Counted from the first letter of the stretch, positions 31,138 to 43,292 are shown. The stretch is DNA of 64,000 bases from Mauremys mutica (GCF_020497125.1 NC_059072.1:278486045-278550044); one strand, 5' to 3'. Notes: generated by a model not told the origin, from the sequence alone. Numbers and translations: made by a program.

Positions 31138-33379
31138 GTCTTCAAGTGGGATTTCAGTTTGTCAGCATGTGGTCTCTCCTTCCTAATGAGAATAAGATAT
31201 GATAAGAGAATGACAGGGATTCAGAGCCATGCCTTAATGATTGAAGATGTGTAGACTTGCAACTTACCAATTTATGTGTCAGTGGACCACAAAAATATGC
31301 CCCAACATATAATAATAATAATTAATTCTAGCATGTTCTACTATTTTTTAAGTTAAAAATAGCTCACTTTCTTCTTGGCTTCTTGGGACACAGCTCCTGT
31401 CCTATCTTACTTGTACAGTATCTCGTTGGTCTATCACCAGCCCCTATTTGTTCACCAGCCACTTTCAAATTTTTTTCCACTGCAAAACCTACAAACCTGG
31501 ACTGTTTTGTAATAAAAAGTGAAAGAAAAAAATACATATTGACTGCCAAGTAGCAATACAGAAACAGAGGTATAAGAAGTAAAATGAGTACTAGGGGGTT
31601 ATGTGCTTCATTGAAGCTAGTAGAGAACAGGATTGACTGTATAACTTTTCCTCACTATTTTATCTTATCTTTATAGTAGGAATGATTTTCCACCGCAGCA
31701 GGATAGTATAGAAAGCACCCATTCTTAAGATTTGTACAAAAATTGTTGAGAAAACAAATTCAATTTACAGTTAAAGATGTCACAAAATTCTTTCAAGATT
31801 ATACAAATTATGAGGTTTATGAATACATGCTTCAGTGTTTGAAGACATTTATGCACACTCAAGGAATGTATTAATGAACTATTAAAACATGCCCTCTCAT
31901 AATGCAGTGGCATTTAAAATTGAAGATTCACATTAGAACTGTATTATGACACTCTGTCAATTCACATGTTTCAGTGAACAAGATTATTTTTATCCAGTGG
32001 GATTTGGACAGCAGCCTTAAGGGACCATTTGGTTCCCATCTGATATAGCATGTCCTATGTTTCTACTAAATTTTGATGGATGAACAAAAAGAACTCACTC
32101 GTAAATTTCTTTACTACTACAACTGTTCCCGAATACACATAACTGTGTATGCCACACAAAAATCTGGTTGTAGGTAACTGATTACTTATTAAATCTCTGA
32201 ATGTTACAAATACAGCTGAGTGTATTGTATTTAGCAAATAATTTGTTCAGTTCAAGATTTTCAAAAGTTTCCCACTGAAACTCCCATTGCCTTCAAATGA
32301 AAGTGGAGGTAGGCAAATGCTGAGATCTTTTGCAGATCTTATCCTCTGTGTGTTTTGCGGTTTTCTGTTTCTGAATTAGTCAGAAACAGGCTTTGGATTA
32401 TTGCAAATGTTATGGCTATTCACAATATTTCAGTAAATATTCTGTGGGAATATATTTCAACATCAGGGTTGTCCATGAACTATTTACTTTGATTACATCT
32501 TCAATATTTCATATACATTATTCTTCCTGGTGTATCACAAAGTTTCAGTTGTCTCTTCTGCCTGACTGGATGACAGAAACTTTTATAAACAGGAGGAGGA
32601 AAATCAAGAAATTCCAAGATGGTTTTGTGAACACTTATGACATGAACCTTCACATGAAATCATATTTGCTTGAAGAATCCCAAGACTTTTGCTTTGCACA
32701 AATCCTCATGTACAAAGTTATTCCAAGGAATGTCCCTGGAAAATTAATAAAAAGGGTCATGAATACCACTGAAATTTATTTGTGGCTTTTGTCAACAAAA
32801 ATGTTTATAAATACTTTTTTTTAGTAGTGTTTTACAAGTGGCTAGTCAATTAGGCCCTCTACCTGACTGAGGTTCTGGGTGCTACTGAAATGAAAATAAA
32901 AATAATTACAAGTAAGCAAGAAAGAGTCCACAATAGTCCTAACAGTGTATGCCTGATTGTGACTCACTGCGAAGGAGAGAAAGTGAGAGAGAAGTCTCAG
33001 CAGAAAAAAAGGGAGGAGTGCTGAATGTAAATTTTAATTTTAAAACAAAAGGAGACAAAAGATCTCTTAAATTCATGCCAAAAGTCTGTTGATTCTAATC
33101 CAGCATCTACTATATCACCACATGGGCTGAAGTATGCGGAACCTTCTCTTGTTCTTTGCAAATGAGTCACAAAATATTATTCTCACTTAATAATGAAAAT
33201 AATAACATTATTGTCCTTTTCGGCACAAGAAGGATGTTAGAAATCTTTATACCAGTTAGAAATACTGTAAAGTATATCAAACAAAGAAAAGCTAAGAAAA
33301 TGTGAGGTCTGAAAACTCTGGACTTATGCCAGCTCCACACACCAACAATTAGCTCATTTTAGCAGGCTGGACAAAACAC
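31138..33379. other. Unannotated AT-rich stretch
   Basis: No recognisable gene or transposon. The 143-codon frame at 32393-32824 shows no domain and has the composition of AT-rich noncoding DNA. Confidence 0.45.
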
Positions 33380-33690
33380 TTCTTTCACAGAGGAGCAGTC
33401 TGCTATTCCCCCTCCCCCGCCCTTTTTCCTTTAAAATTCCTGAACACATCATTTTCACTGACTGCTTCAATTTTGGGCTGCCCCAGGATCGATCCTGAGA
33501 AGCCCATATCAACTTTTTGAGTTAAGATCTGCTATTTGTGAGCACAATAATGCTGCCACCCTTCATCTTGCATTTGGAATGCTTTTGACAAACGCCTCGG
33601 ACAAAGGGCTAATTAGTGCATCATTGCTAAATGGTAACACAGTATAAATGTGGTGCAATTCTCACTCAAAAAACTCAAAATAATTACAAC
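33380..33690. other. Candidate conserved noncoding element
   Basis: Evenly mixed composition, no repeats, and clustered homeodomain-type core sites such as 'ctaattagtgcatcattgc' at about 33609-33627. No open frame of note. This is a hunch from sequence texture only. Confidence 0.2.
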
Positions 33691-34935
33691 CATGGGAACT
33701 AGATAAAGACAGTTTAAAAGGCTCATTGGAGCATAAAGATGAAAGGTGAAAGACAGCTATATTTTCTTTTGTTCTTTAAGCTGACTTCTGGTCAGTTTTA
33801 CATTTTGAGCAGTAAGTGCAACAAAGCCTTAGAAGATAATCAAATGCCAGCAATATAATCAGTAGCAGTCATTCTCAAAAACCCCAAAGAACAACTGAGG
33901 CTCCATTGTGCTCAATGCAGTATAAACACATAAAAGACACACCCCTTGCTCTGAATTTCTTACAATTGAATGAGTATATCCATTTTTATTTCTGTTTATC
34001 TGGAGAATATTACCCCAGTGATCAGATTGCAAACATTGTTGCCACTGAGCCCCTGGTATTTTTCAACCTTTGCTTACACTAAGGATTTACTCATCCCTAC
34101 TCAAGTAGTCCCACTGATAATATGGATACTATCTAGCATATATGCTACTCACTAGAATTGGGCCTAGAGTAAGTAATTTTCTTACCTTAACAACACACAC
34201 ACAGATCAATCCCTCTCATTCTCTCTGCCCAATCTGCAATCCAGATGGCTATGCGGCAGTATAAGCTCCATACATCCCTTCCTGTTGGAGCTGTGACAGA
34301 TGCAGGAATTCTCCCTATCATCACCTCTAAATTCCTGATACAAAGGTTTTCAGCTGGGAAACAGGCATGACCTCCCCTCCTTAGGGAAGGGTGCTGTGTG
34401 GCTGTGTAAGTGTTACACAGCTGCCGTCAGTAATGATATGTCCCATTTCAAGTTTTGTCAAATCTACAGCCCAACCATTTCTGGAACTGCTAAAAGAGCT
34501 GCAATATTACATGGGGCTAGAGGGAAGGGGAAGAAGGGAAATATATTAAGGCTGCAAAGTCAAGTCAAGCAAAAGTTAGAAAATAACAGAACTAGGCTGC
34601 CCATGCAACCTGACATTCCACCTCCCCTCAGCTGTCTGCATTATGACACAATCTTAAATTACATGATCACATTTTTTTCCCACAGAACCTCTATCCCATT
34701 CAGTGCACAAGAGGGATGGTGCTCACTGAATGGGTTCAGTGTTTCTTTTTATCTTTATCATTCAGTGTGTTGCCTCAGGCCTTATTTACCATATACCATT
34801 CAAACCCTGCACTAAATACAGATTTATTAACGTACTTATAAGCTTTTCTATGGGGCTCATCACCAGAGTATCTGAGTGGTTCACAAACAGCAATGAATTT
34901 ATCTTCATAATATCCCTGTGAAGTATAATGGAGTT
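33691..34935. other. Unannotated
   Basis: No gene or named repeat. The frame at 34396-34815 (139 codons) has no recognisable motif. Confidence 0.45.
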
Positions 34936-34939
34936 ATTA

Positions 34940-35060
34940 TCCCAATTTTATGGATGGGGATCTGAGACACTGAGATTAAGGCTAAATTTTCAAGTGCCCA
35001 CTAATTTGGGTGCCCAACTTGAGGTTCCTCTGTCTGGGATTTGCACAGTATTTAACATTT
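34940..35060. repeat. MIR-like / MITE-like debris
   Basis: 'attttatggatggggatctgagacactgag' followed by 'aaattttcaagtgcccactaatttgggtgcccaacttgagg' resembles a MIR core joined to the 'gatttt..gggtgcccaacttgaga' repeat common in turtles. Confidence 0.5.
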
Positions 35061-35617
35061 TATAGCCCTTAACATATTCAAAGCACACTACCTTTGTTTG
35101 CAATTTACCTGCTCACTTTGGCTGTTGTTCTTCCCTTCTTGGCTCCTAACCCCTTCCCCCTCCTCCTGTCACTCCTATCCCATTACTATCCTTTTCCTCA
35201 TCCTTCTCCATTCGAGTCAGGCCTTCTTCTCCATGTTGCCTGGACATTTGTAGGGGTTACTGAAAGCACAGAAGAGACAGCCTCAGGTCTCATTTCTGAT
35301 GCCTGGGGCCAGACTGGCTCCTGGCAGAAGGAGTGATTGCAAGGAAAGTGCCACTCAGCTCCAGGATGGAGCATGCTCAGTCCCTCGGTGGCGATGGTGC
35401 ACATACAGGTTGGTCAGTGTGTTGGAACTGTGAAGTGATACAGCATACTCAGTGCTGACAGAATCTTCAGAGGATACTGCAGCCAAACACTAACTATATT
35501 CTACTAAGCATGTGTGAACTGTAACTTTTAAAGTATCAGAGGGGTAGCCATGTTAGTCTGGATCAGTAAAAAGTGACAAAGAGTCCTGTGGCACCTTATA
35601 GACTAACAGAAGTATTG

Positions 35618-35655
35618 GAGCATAAGCTTTCATGGGTGAATACCCACTTCATCAG
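35618..35655 (-). ncRNA. Hammerhead-ribozyme-like core, best preserved
   Basis: Minus strand: CTGATGA, extra A, stem II GTGGGT-ATTC-ACCCAT (one G-U pair), GAAA, stem III GC-TTAT-GC closed by the A-U pair, then C at the cleavage position (triplet CTC, allowed by the NUH rule). All core bases of a hammerhead are present apart from the extra A after CUGAUGA. Stem I pairing is weak or offset, as expected if the ribozyme works as a dimer. Confidence 0.6.
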
Positions 35656-35777
35656 ACGCATGTGTTTCTTCATGAGGTTGATGGATTTCCACTCCATACT
35701 GCTAAATGCAGTGCCTTGTATCAAGTATCAAGTATCATAGGGGTAGCCGTGTTAGTCTGGATCTGGATCTCATGCAT

Positions 35778-35815
35778 CTGATGAAGTAGGTATTCACCCA
35801 TGAAAGCTTATGCTC
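35778..35815 (+). ncRNA. Hammerhead-ribozyme-like core, right arm
   Basis: Plus strand: CTGATGA, extra A, GTAGGT-ATTC-ACCCAT (one mismatch in stem II), GAAA, GC-TTAT-GC, TC. The core boxes and the permitted C at the cleavage site are kept. Confidence 0.55.
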
Positions 35816-35875
35816 CAATATTTCTGTTAGTCTGTAAGGTGCCACAAGACTCTTTGTCACTTGTAACTTTTAAAG

Positions 35876-37520
35876 AGATTTATAAGTTGGCCAAATTTGG
35901 GTGATTTTCACAGAGATCGCAAAAGAAACATCCTTTACACAGGGTTATCCCAATACCAACTTTCATGTCTGTGCCCCCATAGAAAGGCAGCATTACAGCT
36001 TCTCAGTAAAATACTTGTAAGAATGTCTTAGCCTGGACAGAACAATTTATTTTGTCCTAAACTTATTCTATGCAACTGCTGAGTCATTTTTGTTGATGAT
36101 TTTTTTAAATTAGTCTGAGACAGACATCTAGCATAGAAAAATCTCAGCCCAAATGACTTATGTTTGGCAAAATTATAACCAGCTGAAAACAGGGTCTTAT
36201 AACAGAAAATATTAGGTGACCTTCACTATTGATGTCACCAGCAGCACTGCCTATAACAAATGATGCTTGAGATATGGATTTGGTCCAATATGTAATTTAG
36301 TTCAAATCAAAATGATAGCATTTTTCCATCCATTTTTCACTTACTTTATGCAGGTGTAAACATAACTAGACAAGATGAAAGGAAACTAAGAATCAGGCCC
36401 ATGGACTTAGATTTTAACCTCTTTGGAAAAGGATTTTGTCTTCCCGTACTTAGCACATTTTGGGAGCTAATGATAAACAAATACATTCATAATAAGTAAT
36501 AATACATACAAAAGTAATGAAATACAATATACTTAAGTATTGTGCTGAAAGGGCTCTTTACTATCACAGGCTCATATTATCTTTTCAGTATAATCTTATC
36601 TTAAGTCTTTCAGGAATTATGTAGCTTCTTTCCATATGGAACTTTCTAGCTCATTGTATTTATATTTCACACTGAAAATAATTAAAATTGTGGCTGATTG
36701 ACAAATGAGAGACATTGGTGACTTTTGAATGAAATATCATGAGATCAGAGGTTTAAGGACAGATATGAAAATGGAGAAAAGTTCATAAATAGAACTTTTT
36801 GTTGCAGTGCTACTTTTATATTAGAATGGTAAAGAAAACAGTCGTATTGTTCAATTGTTTTGTTTAAAGATTGGCTCTAATTTTTTTTAGCTATAATCTA
36901 AATTGTTTACCTTTCATTTTCAAAGAAGATGAGAAAAAAGGACAAACAGAGCTTTATATCTCAAGTTGCTCCATATCTATATAAATCTCACATGGTGCAT
37001 GCAAAGCTCTTGAAATATAGTCAAATGGAACATGTTATCAAAGGAAGAAAGACAATCCAACATATATGGAAAAAAGACAGTTGGGCTGGTGACTGGAAGT
37101 TGTTGCATGACCCATTTATTCACTAATGGAGAAATTACAAATTTTGACCCAGAATCTGTCCTGTGCCAACATTTGCTTGGCACAAAGGGTTGGGAAAAGG
37201 GCATTGCCAGCTGGTTAGAACTCCCTCTACAAGCTAGATTTAATCTAGCTTCAGCCCAGATGTAAGTTAGTGCTGCCTATGAACACAGATGGGTGTTTTA
37301 ACATCTCGTATTTACACATATGAAAAAAGGCATATGCATAATACTGGGTGGATTAAAGCTGGTCAGATAATATACTTGACCATGCTATTTTGTTAAATTT
37401 GTTATTATTGATAAAAATATTAATGTTTACATTGTTGGGCCAGCTTTAATACTGTTAAATGAACAATTTATTTGATTAATAATATCAAAATTTGTCATAT
37501 ACTTTACTCAGCAAATAATT
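35876..37520. other. Unannotated AT-rich stretch
   Basis: No gene or named repeat. 36929-37265 contains short frames without motifs. Confidence 0.45.
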
Positions 37521-37523
37521 GTT

Positions 37524-37799
37524 TTGAGCTATAAAAAGCTTTCTGGTTTGAGTCCGGTTCATCTTAGAGAGCACCTCTCTCTTCATATTCCAATCTGGCA
37601 GTTGAAATCATCTGGGACATTTAAAATAACTGTCCCTAGACTTGAAGGCCTGGCCCCTAGAGACAGACTGTTTATTAGTGGCGTGTCCTTGATTCTGCAA
37701 TTTGCTTCCTCCCTTGATCTAATAAAGCCCAAGGCTGTTGCCTTTTACAATACACTGCAAAGCCTGTCTATTCACTCATGCTTTTTCCAGAGAGGATGA
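37524..37799 (+). pseudogene. LINE ORF2 C-terminal-like relic
   Basis: A 91-codon frame follows the tail pattern common to several LINE clades: 'RLEGLAPRDRLFISGVSLIL' in the place of the 'R.AFSVAAPRLWN' block, then 'LIKPKAVAFYNTLQSLSIHS' in the place of 'SL..FKK.LKT.LF'. Individual identity is low and the AP.LWN core is not kept exactly, so this is a pattern match, not a firm call. The clade is unknown. Confidence 0.4.
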
Positions 37800-37809
37800 C
37801 TTAAATAAG

Positions 37810-39760
37810 GGAGGTCTTGTAATTTTTGCAGTCCAGGGAATTATTTTAGTGTTATTGATATTGTGCTAAATGATTACTCTATGCATTTTTATTATTATTA
37901 TTTGTGCACTTGGATAAAATAATAGACATATTGCTTTAAAAGTCTTGTCATTTTAATATGTTATTGACAGCAATGATAAAGGCATGGTATGCAGCATACT
38001 GGAGCATGTAACAGGTCTTGCTGGAATTATATTGCCAGTGGTTTTCACATCTTTCTCCCGAGTAAACAACTTTTCTGCAGCAAAGTGTATGAGAGCTGTG
38101 GAATGAAATCCTCCCTATAACCTGCAGGCATGGTGTCTCCTTAACCCCAGAAGGACTGTTCTTCCAGCAACTTGGCTAGCATAGAGGCTGTGATACCTGT
38201 TTGTCCATGTGCCCTGATGTTGCCCTTCCTTCTACAAGCTTTGAATTGACCCTTAGCATGCTTCCTAGGCAGTCACATGTCTGAAGAAACCACTACAACA
38301 TATCCTCAAACGTGTAGATAACAGAGCTGTCCCTCCTTTATTAAGAGCAGTTGATTTATGTCAATCTCTTGAGAGGACACTTAGGCCAGATTTCACTAAC
38401 TTCAAAGTTTAATACTTGGTCTTATTTATTTTCAGTTAATGTGTACGTTGACATCTTCTTAAAAATCTCTACAGTGAATTTAAGAACTGAACAGGAATAG
38501 AAAATGAACCACTTTCTAAGCTTTAATGGTGGCTTCTCCAGAAGAGAACAGAAACACAAGTGTAAGAAAAAGCGAGGGCCATATACTGGGGCTTGCTACA
38601 CATATTATACCCATTCTGGAACTTTTCCTCATTCCAAAGACATGTGAAGTTTCCTGGGCCCCATATCCTTCTTCCATGTTTCCCCCCCCCGGGGAGGATA
38701 AATCCCTAAATCCTCAAAGCCTGAGAGATTCAGATATGAAATGTCCAGATTCCATAGGTTGTATTCATCAAGGGGATAAAGAACTGTAAATATTTTTCAG
38801 ATGTTTACAGAAAAATGAGTCATGAGTTTCCCACTTCTGAAGGTTTACAGTGAGCCTCTCTTTCTCTGTGAGGGTGGCATTAGGGAGGAGAAGTGGGTGA
38901 AAGGAGGCTAAGTCCCCAGCCCCTGCACAATGGGTGAGAGAATTCTGGATGTTCAGTACTAGATATTCAAAATCAGCAACGTGCAGTTGTGTAGACTTCT
39001 GTTATGGGCACAAAAACTGCATGTGCAAACATGAATTAACGGAAGAGTTTTAAAGGCAGAAAAGTCAGTTTAGGTGCCTCACCCTCAATGAAAGTGAAAA
39101 AGAATGAAGAACCTAAACTGACATTTGTACCTTTCAAAATCTCTCCCTAAGCGTTTGACTGAATGGGGAATAGTTTAAGCTTTTGTAATTGGTTGTGTGC
39201 ACTTAAATCTGACAATCTAGCCCTTAGTTTCCAATGAATCAGGCACCTTTCACAAGTAATAAAAATTTACTTTAAAAAGGAGAAGTAAAGCCAACAGAAA
39301 GAATAAATAATCATTAATAAAAAATGCTGAGAAGAAAATTAACCTAAGAGGCTGACAAAAGGAAAATCATTCTCTCTGGAAGGTTGGAAAAGTAAATAAA
39401 GGCATCAACCTTGTGTACAACATAAATCGTACTCATAAAATATGGATCTAACAATACTACATAGCACAGTATATTATCATAAAGATCTTTAGAGATGTTT
39501 TAGTTGCTTTGTGAGGGTCCAGCAACACCAAATGAATAAAATTGTGAGTTGCAGCTAAAGCTGTTCAGACAAACTCCTTTGAAATCAAAGCACGAAGTTA
39601 AGCACAACTTTATTTAGTGAAGGAGAAAAACACTTTACAGACATTAGGACCATGATCAGGCAAAGTAAACATTTTCCAGAATGCAGACACTTCAACTATA
39701 TCTGAAGACACTGATTGGTCGAGATGTGGAATTGGAAAAGAACTTGACTCCAACCTAATT
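37810..39760. other. Unannotated
   Basis: No gene. 39066-39122 forms an imperfect inverted repeat ('gtcagtttaggtgcct' / 'gaacctaaactgac'), probably a fragment of a 'ttaggtgcctaa' palindromic repeat. A C-tract sits near 38682. Confidence 0.45.
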
Positions 39761-39764
39761 TAGC

Positions 39765-39870
39765 CCCATTTTACACTGGTGTAACCCCATTTATTCCAGC
39801 TGAATTACTCTTGATTTGATTTATACTGGTATAAATCAGACCCACAGGCTTTCCAGATATTGGTGCTATT
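39765..39870. repeat. 'ttacactggtgtaa' palindromic repeat fragment
   Basis: 'ccattttacactggtgtaaccccattt' and 'gatttatactggtataaatcagaccc' match the short palindromic repeats built on 'tacaccagtgtaa' that I recall in turtle and crocodile DNA. Confidence 0.45.
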
Positions 39871-39879
39871 GAGGGAGAA

Positions 39880-40757
39880 TTTGACCCAGATATTTCGGTG
39901 CCTAATTTTGACCCAACCCTTTCTCCACAGGGGCATACCAGAACAGTCTTTGCAGTCCCAAAGACTTTTTTACCTTTGAAGTGTTTTGGAGGAACTATAA
40001 CTTCCCTCATCTCCCTTTTGTGTTCTTGGAACTTTCCTTATATATTAGGTAGTGGTTAAACGTTTCCTGGAGGCATCTCAGGCCACAAAACAAGTATAGC
40101 AGTGACGGTAGTGAATCAAAATTGTCCCATGCTCCTGCTGCTGCAGGATGGGCAGGCAGATCAGTTTCCATACCCCAGAAGAACTTCTTTGAAAGCTGGA
40201 GTGAAGCAGCCTGTTACATGCCCAACAAGAGATGATAGTCTTGCAGCCAGACAGAAACTCCTAACCATCACAAGAAGAAATCCAGCCTGACCAAGGAGAC
40301 ATGGATTGGAACAGGAGGGAAAAAATAGAAGCCACATCTCCCCAAAATTATTTAAAGAATGTAAGGGCTTTTGGCGGAAGGAGTTTGCAATACTCCAGAG
40401 TGGATAGATCAAGCTGTTATTCAAACTCTGATATTCGGGGATCTGAATATTTCTTGTATATTAGAATTCCCAAATCCAAATATCATCCATATTTATATAT
40501 CAATTTATCTGTACACACCTACTCATTAAACAGACTATTTTAGAGCTAACTTGGGAGAAAAAGAGAAGTTTTCCTAATAACACATTTTAAGAATTGTGTC
40601 AAAAATACTATAGAAAAGAAAAGAAGAACATACATAAACTGTCTAATATATACATATTAGGCACACGTATGTATGTATATACAGACATACAGAAAACAAA
40701 TGTTTTAAATACATTAATAATATGGCAAAATGCTAAAACCATAAATCATTTTTTTAA
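39880..40757. other. Unannotated
   Basis: No recognisable gene or transposon. Confidence 0.45.
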
Positions 40758-40875
40758 TAGAAGCCTAAATTTAGGCATCTAAATAAATGGTCTCATTTTC
40801 AATAACTGAATACTCAACCATCCACTTTGAAAACCATGAGAGCTGTGGGTTTTCAGTGTCAGTGAGTGCCTAACT
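40758..40875. repeat. 'CCTAAATTTAGGCA' palindromic MITE-like copy
   Basis: 'gcctaaatttaggcatctaaataaatggtctcattttc' then 'catgagagctgtgggttttcagtgtc' is the left half and centre of the same family as 9655 and 42085. Confidence 0.65.
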
Positions 40876-40949
40876 CAGAGCAGACTGTCAAGAAGTAGAG
40901 CAGAGACTCCAAACCGGTTGTATGTTCTATAATTAATATGGAGATATAC

Positions 40950-41137
40950 CTATCTCATAGAACTGGAAGGAACCTTGAAAGGTTACTGAGTCCAGTCCCC
41001 TGCTTTTACAGCAGGACCAAGTGCCATCCCTGAAAGATTTTTGCCCCAGATCCCTAAATGGCTCCCTCAAGGATTAGAGCTCATAATCATGGGTTTAGCA
41101 GGCCAATACGCAAACCACTGAGCTATCCCTCCCCCCA
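40950..41137 (-). mobile_element. Turtle tRNA-derived Pol III/SINE with CR1-type tail
   Basis: Read on the minus strand, the 5' end is tRNA-like: box A 'TAGCTCAGTGGTTT' at 41125-41112, and a box B region 'GATTATGAGCTCTAATCC' at 41088-41071 that has drifted from GGTTCRANYCC. The middle holds 'catttagggatctggggcaa', and the 3' end 'ccttccagttctatgag' is the shared CR1-LINE tail. This is the SINE first described from tortoise as Pol III/SINE, which borrows the CR1 3' end for retrotransposition. It is a non-coding, nearly full-length copy, and supports the turtle assignment. Confidence 0.88.
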
Positions 41138-41139
41138 AA

Positions 41140-42080
41140 TTAGATTTCACCAATCTGGTAACACTTGTGAACTCATAAAGAACTATAACAGTTTTACCAT
41201 GGAATCAGAGACAGTCCCCTTGAGCATTCCAGTCTATCTTGCCACCAAGGCAAGCTGGAATTAGTGACAGATGGTTGTTATACACCAAAGATCACAAAAG
41301 ACTCAGCATACTCCCAGTCCCAACTGACCAGTTACTTACCCCAGGTAAATATGTGCCTTAGATCTCACACCAAAGACAACACTTGTAGACAATCCTATAG
41401 TAAACTATCTGAAGATTTATTAACTAATAAAAGAAATTAGAGTGATATTACAAGTATAAAGCAGGCAAATATATATACATAAAATGAATTATGTTCTATG
41501 ATTTCAAAAGATGACAGAGTTGTAATAAGCTCTGAATGGCTTTTAGGGCTAAGCCAGGTTGACCCTGGAATCTCCGCTTCTGTTTTGTAGCTCTGGCCCT
41601 GTGACAGTCCAAACAGCAATATAGATGAAAAATTCTCTAGTCAGTTATTTTTATTTCCTTCTTCCAGAATTCAAGCTGATGGCACAAGCCCATTTGCAAG
41701 TAGCCTCTTCATGGGTATGAAGAGGCAATTAACAAAATCTTTGTATTCTGATGTCCCACAATGGCCCATTTAGTTTAGATAGCCCTTCTTGATGGGCAGG
41801 AGATGATCCTTCCTGACAAGTTCACAGTTTCAGAGTAAACATTTTTTACAATTACAAAGCAAAAACTGAAATATTGCCTTATAGCATGTCATAAAGATAA
41901 GTGAGATTAATGCATGCAGCAACTTACAAATATTTCATAAAGTTTAAACACTAAACACATTGTTATAAGTTCAATACCCATCTTAATCTTACTGACACAC
42001 AGGTGAAACAGAATGGTTTCCAGCAATGCATTTGTCAGGGCTTGGCTGATGCCTAAAGCCTTGGCAAGAGCTGGCATCTG
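41140..42080. other. Unannotated
   Basis: No gene or named transposon was seen. Confidence 0.45.
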
Positions 42081-42084
42081 GTCT

Positions 42085-42175
42085 GCCAATGTAATTTTGA
42101 AAATCAGGTCACTTATTATTCAGGTGCTTAAATATGAATCTGGTAGCCTAGCTTTAGGCACCCATTTTTAAAAAA
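42085..42175. repeat. 'TGAAAATCAGGTCACTTATT' MITE-like copy
   Basis: 'ttttgaaaatcaggtcacttattattcaggtgcttaaatatgaatct..cctagctttaggcacccat' is the same family as 9655 and 40758, covering the right half. Confidence 0.7.
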
Positions 42176-42189
42176 AAACTTGGCCAGGG

Positions 42190-42250
42190 ATCATAGGCTT
42201 GGAAATAACCTAGTTTCCAGTCCAACTACCTGTTTGAAGCAGGATTGGGG
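42190..42250 (-). repeat. CR1-type 3' tail fragment
   Basis: 'ggaaataacctagtttccagtccaactacctgtttgaagcaggattgggg' resembles the reversed CR1/SINE tail ('tctagtccaaccccctgctc'). Confidence 0.5.
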
Positions 42251-42254
42251 TTTA

Positions 42255-42923
42255 TTTCTTTGCTGAGATCATAAGTATTTTGTATAAATTACTCTTCAGT
42301 ACTTCCGTGATGGCATCTTAGTGGCCATCCTGTATACATTATTTCATTATTCCCGAAGCCCACATCCAGGCAATACTGCTAGGAATGAGTCAATGGGAAG
42401 GAATTAGAACTTTTGCCTAATTAAAGTCAACTTGACTCATCCCCAGGCTCCCTCTACCCTATAATTTTTATATCTTATTTTTCCCATCTTTAATGTTAAG
42501 CACTTTCTCTCTATTATGCTGTATTCTCACACTGTAAATGTCTACCCTCACCCTGTCATCCCAGTGAAAGGGATTTTTTATCAAATCAGCAGAGGGAAAG
42601 GCAGCCTTATGGGTCAAAAGAGGAGGGCGAGAAAGGAAGGGGCAGGCTTAAGTTAGCTTCCTCTTCTTCCCAACTCACTTGAAGACTGTTCCTCGGGGGG
42701 CAGCGGGGGGAGGGCAGAGATGGGGAGAGATTTCTCCACCTCTCTCACTGCCATTGGCTGTGCTGTGAGAAGAAGAGAGACTTGGTTGTCTCTTATGCTG
42801 CTCCTCTTCTTTTATATGAAGACCTCAGGACATGCAGCTGCCATTCTGCTGCAGTTGCTCCCCCACCTAACCATGCAGATATACACTGTATGCTGTGGGA
42901 AAGATTGATCAGGAGTTTTTTGA
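42255..42923. other. Unannotated
   Basis: No gene or named repeat was recognised. A G-rich tract lies at about 42690-42720. Confidence 0.45.
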
Positions 42924-42931
42924 ATTAGAAA

Positions 42932-43284
42932 TAGGATGAACACATTTCTCAGAGTGAAAGTGGGACACCATGAGGGGCTGGCATCACCCCTTGCCTGAGC
43001 CTTGCCACTGTGTGGGGCTGACATTGCTCTTCACCTCCCTTCCCTGCCCCCGATATGTTCCTCCATGCCCCGCCGGGCAGGGCTGGCTTCACTGCTGTTC
43101 CTCTGTGCCCTGTTAGGGGGACACACCCCATTTTCTTCTGCAAAACTGGGCATTTGTCCTGATTGCTCTTGCCAACTGATGATCAGACAAGAGCAAATGG
43201 AACTAATGCCAAAAAAGTTGGGATATCCAGGACAGGGCTTAAAAAGGGGACTGTTCAGGCAAAACAGAACGTATGGTCACCCTA
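42932..43284. mobile_element. hAT-like MITE with TAGGGTGACCA ends
   Basis: The left end TAGGATGAACACATTTCTC and the right end (inward) TAGGGTGACCATACGTTCTG are inverted repeats. The flanks are an 8-bp duplication with one mismatch, ATTAGAAA at 42924-42931 and ATCAGAAA at 43285-43292. The subterminal 'agtgggac' and 'tccaggacag' fit a family common in turtles whose ends read TAGGGTGACCA. The centre is GC-rich and non-coding. The frame at 43002-43421 is spurious. Confidence 0.82.
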
Positions 43285-43292
43285 ATCAGAAA

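Larger units (their letters stand above)
35534..35862. mobile_element. Penelope-like fold-back insertion with two ends
   Basis: It starts 'tatcagaggggtagccatg' and is flanked by a perfect 13-bp duplication, GTAACTTTTAAAG, at 35521-35533 and 35863-35875. A left arm (35534-35665) and an inverted right arm (about 35771-35862) enclose about 60 bp of internal sequence plus a second, direct copy of the end motif ('tatcataggggtagccgtg' at 35727). This looks like a tail-to-tail dimer with partial tandem structure, as described for Penelope-like elements. Both arms carry hammerhead-like cores. Confidence 0.85.

Noticed and set aside
32393..32824. 143-codon frame as a host exon
   Set aside because: AT-rich composition, no domain, no splice context I could defend, and it starts and ends in ordinary noncoding sequence.
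34396..34815. 139-codon frame
   Set aside because: No motif or conserved composition. The length is within chance expectation for a 64-kb window.
41071..41125. tRNA gene
   Set aside because: Boxes A and B are present, but they belong to the tRNA-derived SINE. The cloverleaf is not kept and a CR1 tail follows.
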